DNA from: Heterobilharzia americana
Taxonomy: Eukaryota; Platyhelminthes; Trematoda; Strigeidida; Schistosomatidae
Direction: 5' to 3'
NCBI GenBank assembly: GCA_944470555.2
Contig: OX104134.1
Location: forward strand, 73,092,678-73,156,677
DNA: 64,000 nucleotides
Shown: positions 52,431 through 63,278 of the stretch, piece by piece
Numbering within the stretch: position 1 is the stretch's first letter
Layout: each line of letters opens with the position of its first letter
Program-made: the position numbers and the translations under genes
Notes under the pieces: model-generated
Seen by the model: the letters and a program-made list of their open reading frames with translations, nothing else
The model's database searches: none
Told to the model about the DNA's origin: nothing

Positions 52431-52828
52431 GACATTTTTGATATTAAGTGGTGATTAAAGGTGAAATGAGAATTCTAGCCACGACGAGATTTGAACCAGC
52501 AACCAATGGGTTCCCAGCCGGTTGCCCTACAAAATGAGCTATGAGGCCCTAGATTAACAAAATTAAAATCTCTAAAATGACCAATTCCACTGATTCCTGT
52601 TTGATAAATCGAGAACTGGCTCAACAGTAGTAAGTTTCCCACAGATTCTGAAGGTAGTGGTATCTTTCCTTGATGCGTTGGTTGATGCGCACTCCTGAGG
52701 AATCTCATACTGGGACGGAATAGCTGTCCATCGCTTCCAGGTTTTAAATGGTTCCCCAGCTGCTATCAGTTCATGATGAATACCGACTCTATCCAATAAA
52801 TCCATAAAAACCTCCAAAAATGAATAAA
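52431..52828 (-). repeat. Composite dispersed repeat carrying a tRNA-like sequence (minus strand)
   Basis: This stretch is visibly less AT-rich than its surroundings and contains a tRNA-like segment. On the minus strand it begins near 52,828, contains an 81-codon frame (52,817-52,572, including KRWTAIPSQYEIPQ) and runs through the tRNA-like part to about 52,431. My recollection is that very similar sequence is repeated many times in schistosome genomes. That is from memory and unchecked. The frame has no domain I recognise. The structure is compatible with a tRNA-derived SINE or a repeat that captured a tRNA gene. Confidence 0.55.
52477..52548 (-). pseudogene. tRNA-like sequence with pol III box A and box B (degenerate)
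   Basis: On the minus strand, TAGCTCATTTTGTAGG (52,526-52,541) fits box A, and GGTTCAAATCTC (52,486-52,497) fits box B. Their spacing suits a 72-nt tRNA. The D stem (GCTC/GGGC) pairs, and the anticodon loop position reads CTGGGAA, giving a GGG (Pro-type) anticodon. The anticodon stem, T stem and acceptor stem (GGCCTCA against CGTGGCT) each contain mismatches. It is therefore unlikely to be a working tRNA gene, but the internal promoter could be intact. Confidence 0.6.
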
Positions 52829-55800
52829 AATTATGTAAGCCAGCATTGTCATCAGTCGGCTAATGAGCATGAGCTTCATTGCTTATAGTGCCACACAGCT
52901 AAAGTATTCAGTGAAAACATTCAACTTTCGTTTGGTAAAAATTAGAAATTTGCTGGAAGTCATCATGAATTTTCTAAAGTTTAGGTGAACCACGACAGCT
53001 TATAAAGTAGAACTTGTAAAAAAATTCCGAATTATAAACAAGATATTAAGGCCATGAAAGTGGTGACACAGAAAATTTATGATAGTTGCTGATCTGATTG
53101 TTTTTCATTGTAACGTTTCTTCTTGAATGTTCCAGCCAGAACACTCCTAACAATCCCATACAGTCAACAGAATGCTGAACTAATGAAAGCGGGTATTTTA
53201 ATATAGCTCTTCAGGCACCTTCCGACTAGTTCAAAAGAAAGCAGATCTTGTTTACAGGAATCAGCTAATTTTTCATGCATCCAGACTGTACTGTAGTACT
53301 GGTAGTGTAGTAAATCATTTAGTTTGCTTACCTTGGTAAAGTACTAGTGGCTGGCAGCTCTCTAGTTGTGATAAAGCGTGGGCAACTCACACAAGGACGA
53401 AGGTGGATTATTTGCTTTCGTAATCAGTGAATTAACTTTAATGGATACATTATTGAGGATTTAATTGAGAAACATTAACAAATGATGTTTATTATGACTT
53501 CCAAACATTGATACCCAGCTATTTTACTGATTCCAGTTGCCTTTTTTAAATATCAGAACATGATAAACTATATCACAACACCATGTGATAGGCAGTTCCT
53601 CAAATGCATCCACTCATTTACAAAACCATCAGATATCTTTTCCGCACTGAGTGACTTCAAGACAGACTGCCAGAAATCCTAGCTGAAGAACTTAACGTGA
53701 TAGGCCGACCAATTTACAAGTGAATGATGTTGGTTGATTTGCTAATATTGGAAGCGCTACCAACAAAATCTTGATCTACTGAACCCCTTGTAAGCTGATC
53801 ATTGTAAGGCTCATTATCTCCTAGATTAAAATACGTACGGTTGTCAAGGTTGTGTAGAATAGATTATTTACGTATTAAGATGAACCAGGATTTCCAGTTT
53901 TCAGTAAATAGCTGTCAAGATTATGCTGATTTGGTATCGAAATCACTTTGAAATTCAAAATGTTTTGCAAACTGTGTGACCGAACTAGTAATAAAAAGTG
54001 AATTTGCTGTTGAAGTCAAACATTTTTTTTTTAAGAAGCTAGACTGCTTTATTTTGAACCATTGTCTGTTCTTAAAAGTGTATGCCAAGATATTGTATGA
54101 ATGACTTTAAAATCTGCACCTAGCTTCATATTTTTATGACTAAACAACTGATTAGTTTTGTGCAATGTAGGAACAAGTACTGAAATAATAACATTAACAT
54201 AAATTCCAAATGAGACTCAAAGAAACACTGAGTTGTAAGCTTTCAAGTTGCTTATTTGAGCTGCAGCAAATAATTACTACAACGATTTCGGTGTGAATTA
54301 AATCATACGACTTCCCATTTGCAGACGGTACAAGAGATATAAGTGCTTGCATTTCAATGGATTCTTGGTAGGTGTACACCTGACATCTGGAGAAAGTGAA
54401 ATTATCTAACTACTGAGTCATTTAAAAAGTCCAGTGCACTTTTGTAGGATAGTCAGCAAGAGTATCTTTGATATTTCTACCCCAAAACGGTTCAGTAACT
54501 TGAGGATTGTTCTTACTCTGCACTTATTAACTTACTTGACTTCAGAATATTTATTACTAGCGTTTCATTGAAAAAGTCAAGTACAATCGTCCTTTTCCTT
54601 TAATTCTTAGCAAAATGAACTCCATAAGATATAAGCTTTCTAGTTCACTGTTATTTGTTGAATGGAACCACCCAACTGATTCTCAGATGTAGCTGAATAT
54701 ACTTTAAAAGTGAATGAGAGTGTATTGCTGTAAAAACCTCCATATTTTTGGATAATAAAAAGCTGTACGTTAAAGTTTTTGACTTCAAAATATTAACATA
54801 ACAAGCTATATGTGGAGAGTGCTGCTCAAAATCGTAACGTGGCTTTCATCCTATGAATTTGATTGGCATCTTGACTCCAAAGGGAGTCGTATTACTCGAT
54901 TTCTGTCTGCTTATATCAACACACCACTTAGATATTGTTCGACACTTCATAATTCCTACCTAACACTATCATTTAAGACGCTTTGTCCTCATCGTCAGCT
55001 TATGCTGAACTATGGGTTAAATACCTTCTGCAACACCCAAGACGAATCAGTAGCAACTTTCATTTTGCAAATATTTTTCAAATGCAAGCCGACTAAAAAA
55101 GAAAGGCGTATCCGTTTCGGCCAAAAAATATGTCATGCATGAAATATGAAATTAGACGGAGAGAAGATTATTAATATAAACAAGTTAATGAACTTGATTC
55201 CATCACTGTCTTTCATCCTTTTGTGGTCTCACAGTCACTTTTCCTCATTCTGTCAAGACCCAGGTTTTCTAAAAACTCTAGTAGTTATCACCTGTTATAT
55301 TGAAATTTCCATAAAGCTGAAAATGTTAACTCATCAGAATGTTTTTCCAGCTTAAGGTAAAGTATAATTCACCCAATGTAAAATTCATTTTATAGATGCA
55401 GCTGCTTTCAAACAGCGATAACTAAGCATATTAATCTCATAAACTACTTTGAGATTAGTAACACTGATATCAATATATTTTTTCCGTCTATACAATTCCC
55501 CTAATCCAAAATTAATAATAAACGATATATTACAGACTTAAAATTTATGATTCACTGGTCTTAAAATAGTTCGTTACACTGATCACGCTAATCTTCACAC
55601 TCCACCCCCCACTGATTTATTAGTATCTATGTGACCAAGCTAGCTTAAATTCACGGTCCAGTTAATGCATAAGAGTGTTTTCTTAATTGAAGTTGAGTAA
55701 TAACAAGAAGGGTGTTAGCGAAATTGATGAACATCTAACTGAGTTTTTATGAAACAATTCTATAAAGATGAAAAAATTAATCGCTCACTAGTTCATTCAT

Positions 55801-56883
55801 TGAATCAACTTAAAGAGATTATAATAAGCCTACCGATAGATTGTATAATCAGTCAGGACATGACATGGAATTCTTTTGTACGTCTGTAAGTGAAATTAAC
55901 TGAATGTATTTATTTTAAACGAGCAGTTTAAAATAAAACAGCTATTGCACACATTCAATTACTTCAGATTACTGGGAAATGTCTCTTCATAGAATAACAA
56001 TAAAATAAATTGCAACATAACTATCATATTTCTATTGGCTTGTCTTATTCTGATATTCAAGTGAACAAAAACATCAGTTTCAGGGAGCGGTTAGTGCTGC
56101 ACGTCTTCAGACTTATTCATGAAAAACTTTGTCTTTCAATAATCTTTTATCATGCAGAAGATAAATGGAATATTTCTTGGTAGCGCATACAAGTCTTTTA
56201 CTTCACGGTGAAGCATTTCCTGATAACAAAAAATAGCCACTTGTACTAATTTTATCTGAAGATGTTCTGCAGGTTAGCTAATAACAGAACTCCATAATTT
56301 TCAGTCCATAACGCATTCTCAATATCCAATCACTTTCGGAAATCAACTAATTAGTACCACACGATAAGGTGTTACCCAACTGATGATAGCCTGGTGCATA
56401 AAACTCTTCATCTTTTAACTGCGCATCATATTTGAAAATACAAGAATGGTTCGAGTTGAGTGATACTGAACAACATTTATTGGACAACCACTGATTTTAT
56501 ACCGTTTTATCACTTAAACTAACTCCGTACTCATCAAAAAGGGAAAATGCGATGTTGTGAGTTCTTTTTCATGTTAATTGGTCGAACCAAACACAAAAAC
56601 TGTCTACAATGTACACTCATGGCTTTTGAATTTTGTCATGCGAAAATGTCAAAACATAACGTCTTTTGAAAAATGGACTTGCGTCACTCAACGGTGTAAC
56701 CAAAAACCCTAAGAAACAAAGTGAAACAATGTCGCCTACATTTTTATCTGTATTCATATAATGAAATTTAGAAGAATATGTTTTTATCCTGAGTTATCGG
56801 TACATGAAAGACAACTTTTAGTCTCTATCAGTAACTACCCCAACATTTTTCTATTGACTAAGCTTTTGGTACTTTGATATCTG
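52829..56883. other. AT-rich stretch without a supported gene
   Basis: The 110-codon + frame at 54,810-55,142 starts with ATG but has no domain, signal or splice context. The rest has only short frames. It may be intron of the receptor gene. Confidence 0.45.
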
Positions 56884-56893
56884 ACCAAGAATA
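56884..56893. repeat. Target-site duplication of RTE-like copy 2 (3' side of the element)
   Basis: ACCAAGAATA, repeated exactly at 59,261-59,270 on the other side of the element. Confidence 0.8.
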
Positions 56894-59260
56894 GAATTTT
56901 TTCCCTTGTGTTCACAGTGAAACATAGGTCTTAAGTAGCACGTCGCCATTGCACTCTCTTCTCTGCAGTCTTTTGAACCTCTCTCCACCACTGCCCACAA
57001 GCTTTCATTTCTTCCTCACATGATCTCCTCCATGTCACCCTCAACTGGGACGCCCAACTCATTGTTTCCCTTCCGATTCCACTCGAGGGCCTGGCGCGTG
57101 GTGTCCCCAGTCGGCCTTCTCAGTGTATGTCCAATCCAATCCATCTCCACTTTCTTCTACTACATATTTGTTGGGTGATAGGTTCCTGGTTGGTTCGTTA
57201 CCCGACCACACTTCCTTTTTGCCTATTCTTATTATTCTGGTCATTTGATCTTCAGTATCGAGTAAGCGTAGGCGGCAGCTGTTAATGAATGTCTGTAGTT
57301 TGTAGGAAGTGATTCTGATGACGCGCTTAGTTTCTGAACCATATAGCAGCACTGACCTGACATTGATGTTGAAAATCTGGATCTTGTTCATTGTGCTGAG
57401 TGTGATCGATCTCCATACTGCTTTCAGATTAATGAAGGCGTGTCTTGCTTTTCCGACCCTGGTTTTGACATCCTCGTCTGTGCCACCTGTAGTTGAAATG
57501 ATGCTGCCTAGGTGTAGGTGAAACAGACTACTTCCTTCAGATTTATCCCGTTAATGGTGATCGATGCCTGTTGTTGATGCTGTTATTGGTTGGGTATCTT
57601 CATCACCTATGTCTTCTCTACATTCACCTGGAGGAAGTCCAGTTTTCGCTGCCCTGCCTGTTCTGTCAACTTGTTAGTTTTCCACTGTACATCTTTGAGT
57701 TTGTGTGATATTAGACATAAACCATCATCGGCAGAATCCGAATCTCCTCCTGGGGTCTTTTCATCGTCCCAGCGTATGCCAGTCTTCTCGCTCCTCATAG
57801 TTTGTTGCATGATCCAGTTCAGCTCAGTCGACCACAACCAGAAAGACCATCAGTGATAGTAGGTGGCCAATTTGTCTTACTCCTGTCTTCACTTCAAACG
57901 CACCGCTGAGCTTTCTCTTGTGAAGCACTTGGTAGGTAACATTATATGGCATTTAGCTGTTGAATGAGGTTGACAAAGGTTTGTGGCAATAACACCGTAG
58001 TGTTGAAGCAGCAGTTTTCGAATTAATTCGCAGTCGACACTGTCGAAGGCCTATTCAAAGTCGATGAAGTTGAGGTTCAGTTGACTGCCACTCTATTCTG
58101 TGTTCTATGATGATGCGTGGTGTTGCAATTTGATCCGCATATGACTTGTTTTCCTGAAGGCAGCCAGCCTGTTCTGGTCGTAATTGTGAATCCAGTGCAT
58201 CCTTTAGTCTCTCCAGGATGATGCGACATAACATTTTGCTTGGTATGGCCAGGAGTATGATTCCGCTCCAGTTCTTGCAAAGACCTAGGTCTTCGTTCTT
58301 TGGTAGCTTGACCAGGTAGCCCTTCTTATAATTGGCAGGTACATTCCCTTCCCTCCTTACAAACCCTCTTCAGTAGTCGTAAGGCGTGGTGTGGTGTGAG
58401 CATATCCGTTGTTGTCTCTGCGTCTTTTTTCAGTGTTTCTGGAGGGATTCCATCTGGTGCTGCTGCCTTCCCGGATTTCAGCAATTTTGTGGCAATGAGG
58501 ACTTCACTTCTGCTTTTGTTAGAGGGCCTGTTTTTACTGGTAGTTCTGCCGTTGCTGATGGTGGTATTTCCGAACTAGTTGTAGGTGATGGTCAATTCAA
58601 GAGTCTTTCGAGGTGGTGAGCCCATTGTTTTCTTTGTTGCCTCTCTTTGGTGACTACCTTTCCTTTACCATCTGTCATTGCTTTTGCCTGCGTTGATCTC
58701 TTCCCTCCCAGATAATAACTTGGTCATCTGATATAATGTTGTCAGGTCTCCGTCTCTCCTAATTGCAGCCTGTTGTGCTTCACTTTTCAGTGTGTCGTAG
58801 AAGTGTCTTTTGTCTTTGGGTGCACTCTTCTTCACTTCCTTGCCCACTTTAGTGTTTTATAGGTTGTGTTTAGTTCCTCTTTCGTATTTCGTCCCTGCAC
58901 TGCACTGGTTCATCTTCTGCTCATCATCTTCCTCCCCCTCCTCTATCAGCTGTCATGTGTCCATCGAGATCCATTGCTTGTCTTGTTTCCTCTTCCTTCC
59001 TAGTACGGTGAAGCAAGTTTCTTTCCACATCTCTTCCAAAGAGTTCCAGTGTTCGTCCACTCAGCTTCCCTCAAAGATGTTGCTCAATGTCTCCCCTTTT
59101 GTTATGATGGCTGACTGATGTGAAGATTTCCTTTGTAGTTTTTTCCTTCAGTTTGTGGGTGTTGAACTTGAACCGTGATCTGTCTGTCACTAACTTCCTT
59201 GAAGGCTTCCAACTTGATTTGAAAGGTTCCTTGCACTATATAGTGGTCTGAACCTACATC
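56894..59260 (-). mobile_element. RTE-like non-LTR retrotransposon, copy 2, 5' truncated (minus strand)
   Basis: This is the same family as the element at 30,004-33,353, on the opposite strand, 2.37 kb long. The 3' terminus (CCTATGTTTCACTGTGAACAC on the minus strand, split over 56,905-56,935) matches the family tail loosely. The 5' end at 59,260 corresponds to the end of the endonuclease domain (about 31,110 of copy 1), so the copy is 5' truncated. Perfect 10-bp duplications flank it. It keeps the reverse transcriptase, with AFDSVD and the shared stop (codon at 58,051-58,053), and a C-terminal frame at 57,391-57,059 with IFNINVRSVLLYGSET. Outside the 903-bp block it differs from copy 1 at roughly one base in five plus indels. 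It is inactive. Confidence 0.9.
57443..58345 (-). repeat. 903-bp block identical to the inverted block at 31,886-32,788
   Basis: This is the partner of the block in RTE-like copy 1, with no difference found on line-by-line comparison. Position p corresponds to 90,231 minus p. Confidence 0.95.
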
Positions 59261-59270
59261 ACCAAGAATA
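59261..59270. repeat. Target-site duplication of RTE-like copy 2 (5' side of the element)
   Basis: ACCAAGAATA, identical to 56,884-56,893. Confidence 0.8.
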
Positions 59271-62200
59271 AAATACCTTCCAGCTATTCCTTTCTATTAC
59301 TGGTCCTAAAATAATCTCACAATTGGCATCTGAGGTTACACTGTACTTTTAGTGGTCCCATTTGACAGATTATTCTCATCGTTTACAATTTTCACTAAAT
59401 TTGGATTTTTGGTGGTGACAACAACATATCTAACAGCTGCTGTTAGATTTATTTCATCAGAACCCTTTTCGTACGCATGAATGGTGACTATAAACAGACA
59501 TCCATATAAGTCGCAAAAAGTTTTTGTTCTCACTGAACAATCTACTTGAACAATGCACACAACTCATATTCAGTAACCAGCTAAAAGTGTACTTCCAGTT
59601 CGCATATCAGATACAAATTTCATGCCGAAACAGTATGAAGCTGGAATGGTTTTGAAAGATTACAACGTTTAGTTTGCAGTTACGTGGTTTCAGTAAGTCA
59701 GTTTGACATGCCAAGATGAGAATTCAAATGGAAATCATCATAAAAAATGTTTTCACCTCAGTAACTAATAGACGTCTTTAGTTCTCCACTCCTACCATAT
59801 TTTTCTTCTAATGTGAACACACTTCACATACTAGTTGCAATAATTACGGTTGAATAATTCAGGACTATATAATTATGCCGGGAATGATTTTGTCTATACC
59901 TTAGTGATGACCAGTGCACCTATACAACTAGTTAGTGCTCTTATTTATATCAACAAATTAGAAAAAAATAATATTTAGAAAAGTACAGTTTCTATTTTAG
60001 GCATCCAGTAAAGCAGTCAGAAGGGAGTGACTATTTATATGATAGGTTTTATCGCTCGATTAGGATAATTTGCTAAAATACCTATTAAGGTGAATATGGA
60101 ATCGTTATCACAAAGAAAATGACATTTCCAAGCACCAGCTAAATTGGCTTAAAAAGCTGAACACATCGAATTTATGTACAGAGTATACAAAGAACTTCTA
60201 GAATAATTATCCATAAGTGGATTAGAAGAAAGCCCCTTTAGCGTTGATGGTGTTCTAGTTTCATAAACTGGGTCACCACAACGTCTATGAAGGCAAGAAA
60301 CAAAAGTTTTCCTTCGTACGGTAATTCAGTGAAAATGTTGGTTATCTTGACTGAGGTGCAATGCTTCACTGCCGTTACGGTGTCAACATCACTTCGATTA
60401 TACAGAGCTTCTTTGTGTGTTGATCAGGTGATAGATATTGCAGCAGAACGGATGCTTATTCACATCAAGCATAACAACAGGAGAGTTAGTGACTTGGAGA
60501 TATTTATATAATTTGTCATGACAGTTGTCATTAGTCATTTACATTGTTTGTGATTACTGAAGCGTGAAGATAACTTACTTCCTCATTTCTGACTCAAAGT
60601 GCATTTATCATTAATTTCTCACTGAAATTTCAAGATATTTATCGGTGACATTTGAGATTTTAGAAAGGGTTTTTGAGTGACATCTGTAACCTGGACATTG
60701 GCTTCCTTCGAACTTCAAGTTATAATGTTTCATTGTTACAGGACAAATTTAACATTAACTTTTTCCGCAGTAGCTTAGGAAGTCATAAATCTACCACCGT
60801 GATGAATGTAGGAATCGAATTCATTCAGAACTTTCCGACAAATTAGTTTTTAAAAACTGTTCAGCCTATCTTTGATCCGGTTAACATGTAGTGTCCTAAA
60901 CTACAGTGAAAAAATATTCTTTACCCCAATTAAACTTCACATTTTCCCGTGGCCCACAAAATTGGAATGAACTGATAGGCTTCTGTCTGCGTAGTGGCAT
61001 CATTATGCAATTATTTTGGCATTGCGGGTTAGTTCCAAATATTCGTAAACAACACCAGAAGTTATATTTAATACTAGTTAAACATATACGGCTACACTTC
61101 TACAGTGGAACTACGATAGTCTAAGACTAAGTAATATCTAATGCAAAAGAGATGACCCTAAAAGCATAAATCCCACTTTTGTCTACCACCAGATGAATAA
61201 TTTTCTATTAGTTTTTCCTATAGATCTATCGGTTACTATTCTCGCTCAACGGAATACCTACACGAATGCGATTGAAGCTGTGACTGTAGAAGCACCAGTT
61301 TATTTGACTGAAACAATGTCATACGACCAAATGAGTAAGACTGTAACTATGTTGAAACAGCGTGAATAAAATGATGCTCAGGAGTGATCTGGACTTTGAG
61401 GAAGGTCACCAGTGAAAGCTGTTAATATCTATTATAAGTAAGATGCTTCTGTAGTATCGGTTTTGAAATTTTATATTTATGTAAGTAAAAGGATTAAAAA
61501 AGCAGAGCTGACCATCATAATAATAAATTTCCAACTGCGTCTCAAATCTAACCAGTTCCTCTTATCTTTGAAAAAGAGAAGTATTTTAGTAATAACAAGT
61601 ACCTTCACTAGCATTTTATATTGATATTACGCTTAATTACTGCAATAAGTAAGGCAGTCAGTTAAAATTGTAATGCCTACTGTTAGAAAAGAGCAAAGAA
61701 GCTCCTAATTTAACCTGAAAGAGGAACACAAGATGTCAGTGGATTTGAGGTCAGTATTCAAGGGCAAATTCCCAAAGTAGGTCGATTTCATCATGATATT
61801 ATTCTTCCAAAATCCAGCGTCGATCAAAAAACTACTTTTATGGATTTATCAATCATAATCTGATTCACTTTCAGTAAGTGATCCTACAAAATGAACTGCT
61901 ATCTTCTTTACCTTTTTGTTTGCGGAACAATAAATGGTCAAGATAAAGCTTTTATAGGAAATGGATTACAGGTAGAGTACCACAGTCTGCCTGTTGAATG
62001 TTATACAAGATTTCATAGACCAAGTGAGATACTCAGTATAGGCTGCTGATGTTTTGAAATCTGAACGGTTCAAAAATCATGACTACAAATTATAATCATT
62101 TGAAGTTGTGACGACTTTACACCGGTTCGGAATAACTAGACAATCCAAATTGTAGAACACAGAAAAAACTACTAGTTTTGTAAGACCAAAATATTATTGT

Positions 62201-62372
62201 GCTGTTCCTCATATAGTTTTACTGCATTATGAAGAACCGTTTCCAAACACCGACATGATAAAACTGGACATATTAAATTTTATCTTCGCGATTAGAAATC
62301 AAGACTCTTTCCTAATTTGATGTCATTTCTTGCTAAGATATTTATTTCTACTAAACGGTGTTCTTGTTTCAG
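59271..62372. other. AT-rich stretch upstream of the receptor exon, probably intron
   Basis: It lies directly upstream of a clear splice acceptor, so at least its right part should be intronic. It holds the weak candidate terminal exon at 61,224-61,369. Nothing else was recognised. Confidence 0.5.
61224..61369 (+). CDS. Possible alternative terminal exon, unknown product
   Basis: A pyrimidine-rich acceptor GTTTTTCCTATAG (AG at 61,222-61,223) precedes a frame that, entered with one base from a previous exon, encodes about 48 residues (for example AIEAVTVEAPVYLTETMSYD). It ends in TAA at 61,367-61,369, which overlaps an AATAAA signal (61,365-61,370). The entry phase matches the donor after 50,484. 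There is no recognised domain. It may be a chance frame, or an alternative short 3' end of a transcript starting at 50.4 kb. Confidence 0.2.
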
Positions 62373-63278
62373 CGGAATCTTTACAACAAAATAAAGATTA
62401 TCAAAAAAATGTTATTGAGAAATTCGATGTCAAGAAGATTTCTCCGTATACATCAGTAACCCATGACGAATTTGCCTACGACAATAAATCTGGTTTTAGA
62501 TCGTCATCAAGAGAACAAAGTAACGAGGAGAGATACCACTCAAAGTTAGAGGAAATACAGAGTGATAAGTTTTTGTCTGATAGAATAAGGAATTCGCAAT
62601 TTGCTAACAATATATCAACACAACCTACGGAAAACACTGTTTGTTCTTCCGTTTCATCTTTGCGAGACAAATCGGATACATTTTCGAGGCTAGTAAATCA
62701 GTTCAATCCTCCAATTTTACTTCAGCCAACAGTCAAGGCGAATGATATCTTGGACTTTTCAACACTTATTTCGAATTCTACTCTGTGGTTAGCCCATTTG
62801 ATGAAAAGTCAATCATCATTACCGCTTTCAACGTATTCAATTACATGGCCTGTCAGTAGTTCGAGCTCTGCTCATTTTTGTGAAGATATTCCAAGTTTTA
62901 AAAATGACAAAAATCAAACAGGAAATGAAAATTATATCAACCCAGATTTTAATCCTCAATTATTTTCAGAAAATCTCACATTCAATTTTTGAATAACAAA
63001 GATTCAAGGCAAACCGGTCTTGCAACCGGTCAGTCAGATATGTACACATGTTCTGAGTCGTACAATTTACCTAAACCTGATTCAACCTCAGAACAATCTA
63101 CCGCTGTAGGGATGAATGAATTTACGGTGAAATTCCGAGATATTAAACGTGTCAGCCAGAATGGATTATACTGTATTGTTTGCGGGGATGTCAGTAGTGG
63201 GAAACATTACGGTATATTGGCATGTAACGGGTGCAGTGGATTTTTTAAGCGTTCTGTCAGGCGAAAACTTATATACAG
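62373..63278 (+). CDS. Nuclear receptor exon, NR2E3/PNR/FAX-1 type: N-terminal region and first zinc finger (frame broken by one base)
   Basis: The exon starts at acceptor TTCTTGTTTCAG (AG 62,371-62,372) and ends at ACAG|GTGAG (GT 63,279-63,280). Its first about 205 codons are Ser/Asn/Asp-rich, an apparent A/B transactivation region. Frame 1 stops at 62,990-62,992. The +1-related frame, open from 62,953, continues to the DNA-binding domain. The first finger is C-x2-C-x13-C-x2-C, with Cys codons at 63,172, 63,181, 63,223 and 63,232. The P-box region [14 protein letters not shown] has the Asn typical of PNR/FAX-1 rather than the Asp of Tailless/TLX. Such receptors are nuclear transcription factors binding DNA response elements. 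The second finger and ligand-binding domain are not in the window. No in-frame ATG precedes the exon, so an upstream exon is required. NR class confidence is high; the exact orthologue is inference. Confidence 0.9.
62986..62990 (+). other. T5 homopolymer at the frame break in the receptor exon
   Basis: The upstream 205-codon frame ends exactly here (AAT TTT TGA), while the frame leading to the zinc finger reads through the same bases (CAA TTT TTG AAT). A one-base difference in the length of this run accounts for the break. A splice alternative would use the acceptor-like TTATTTTCAG at 62,960-62,969 with an upstream donor. The plausible GT sites I checked at 62,456, 62,693 and 62,852 (phase 0) and 62,856 (phase 1) do not give the phase 2 needed, and the only phase-2 site seen, GTATAC at 62,446, is weak. 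Confidence 0.6.

Noticed and set aside
54810..55142. 110-codon + strand open frame starting with ATG
   Set aside because: No recognisable domain, no splice or promoter context, and composition like other chance frames in this AT-rich sequence.
62330..62372. Start of the receptor N-terminal frame at 62,330
   Set aside because: The first codon there is TTG, not ATG, and a strong acceptor at 62,371-62,372 places the exon start at 62,373.
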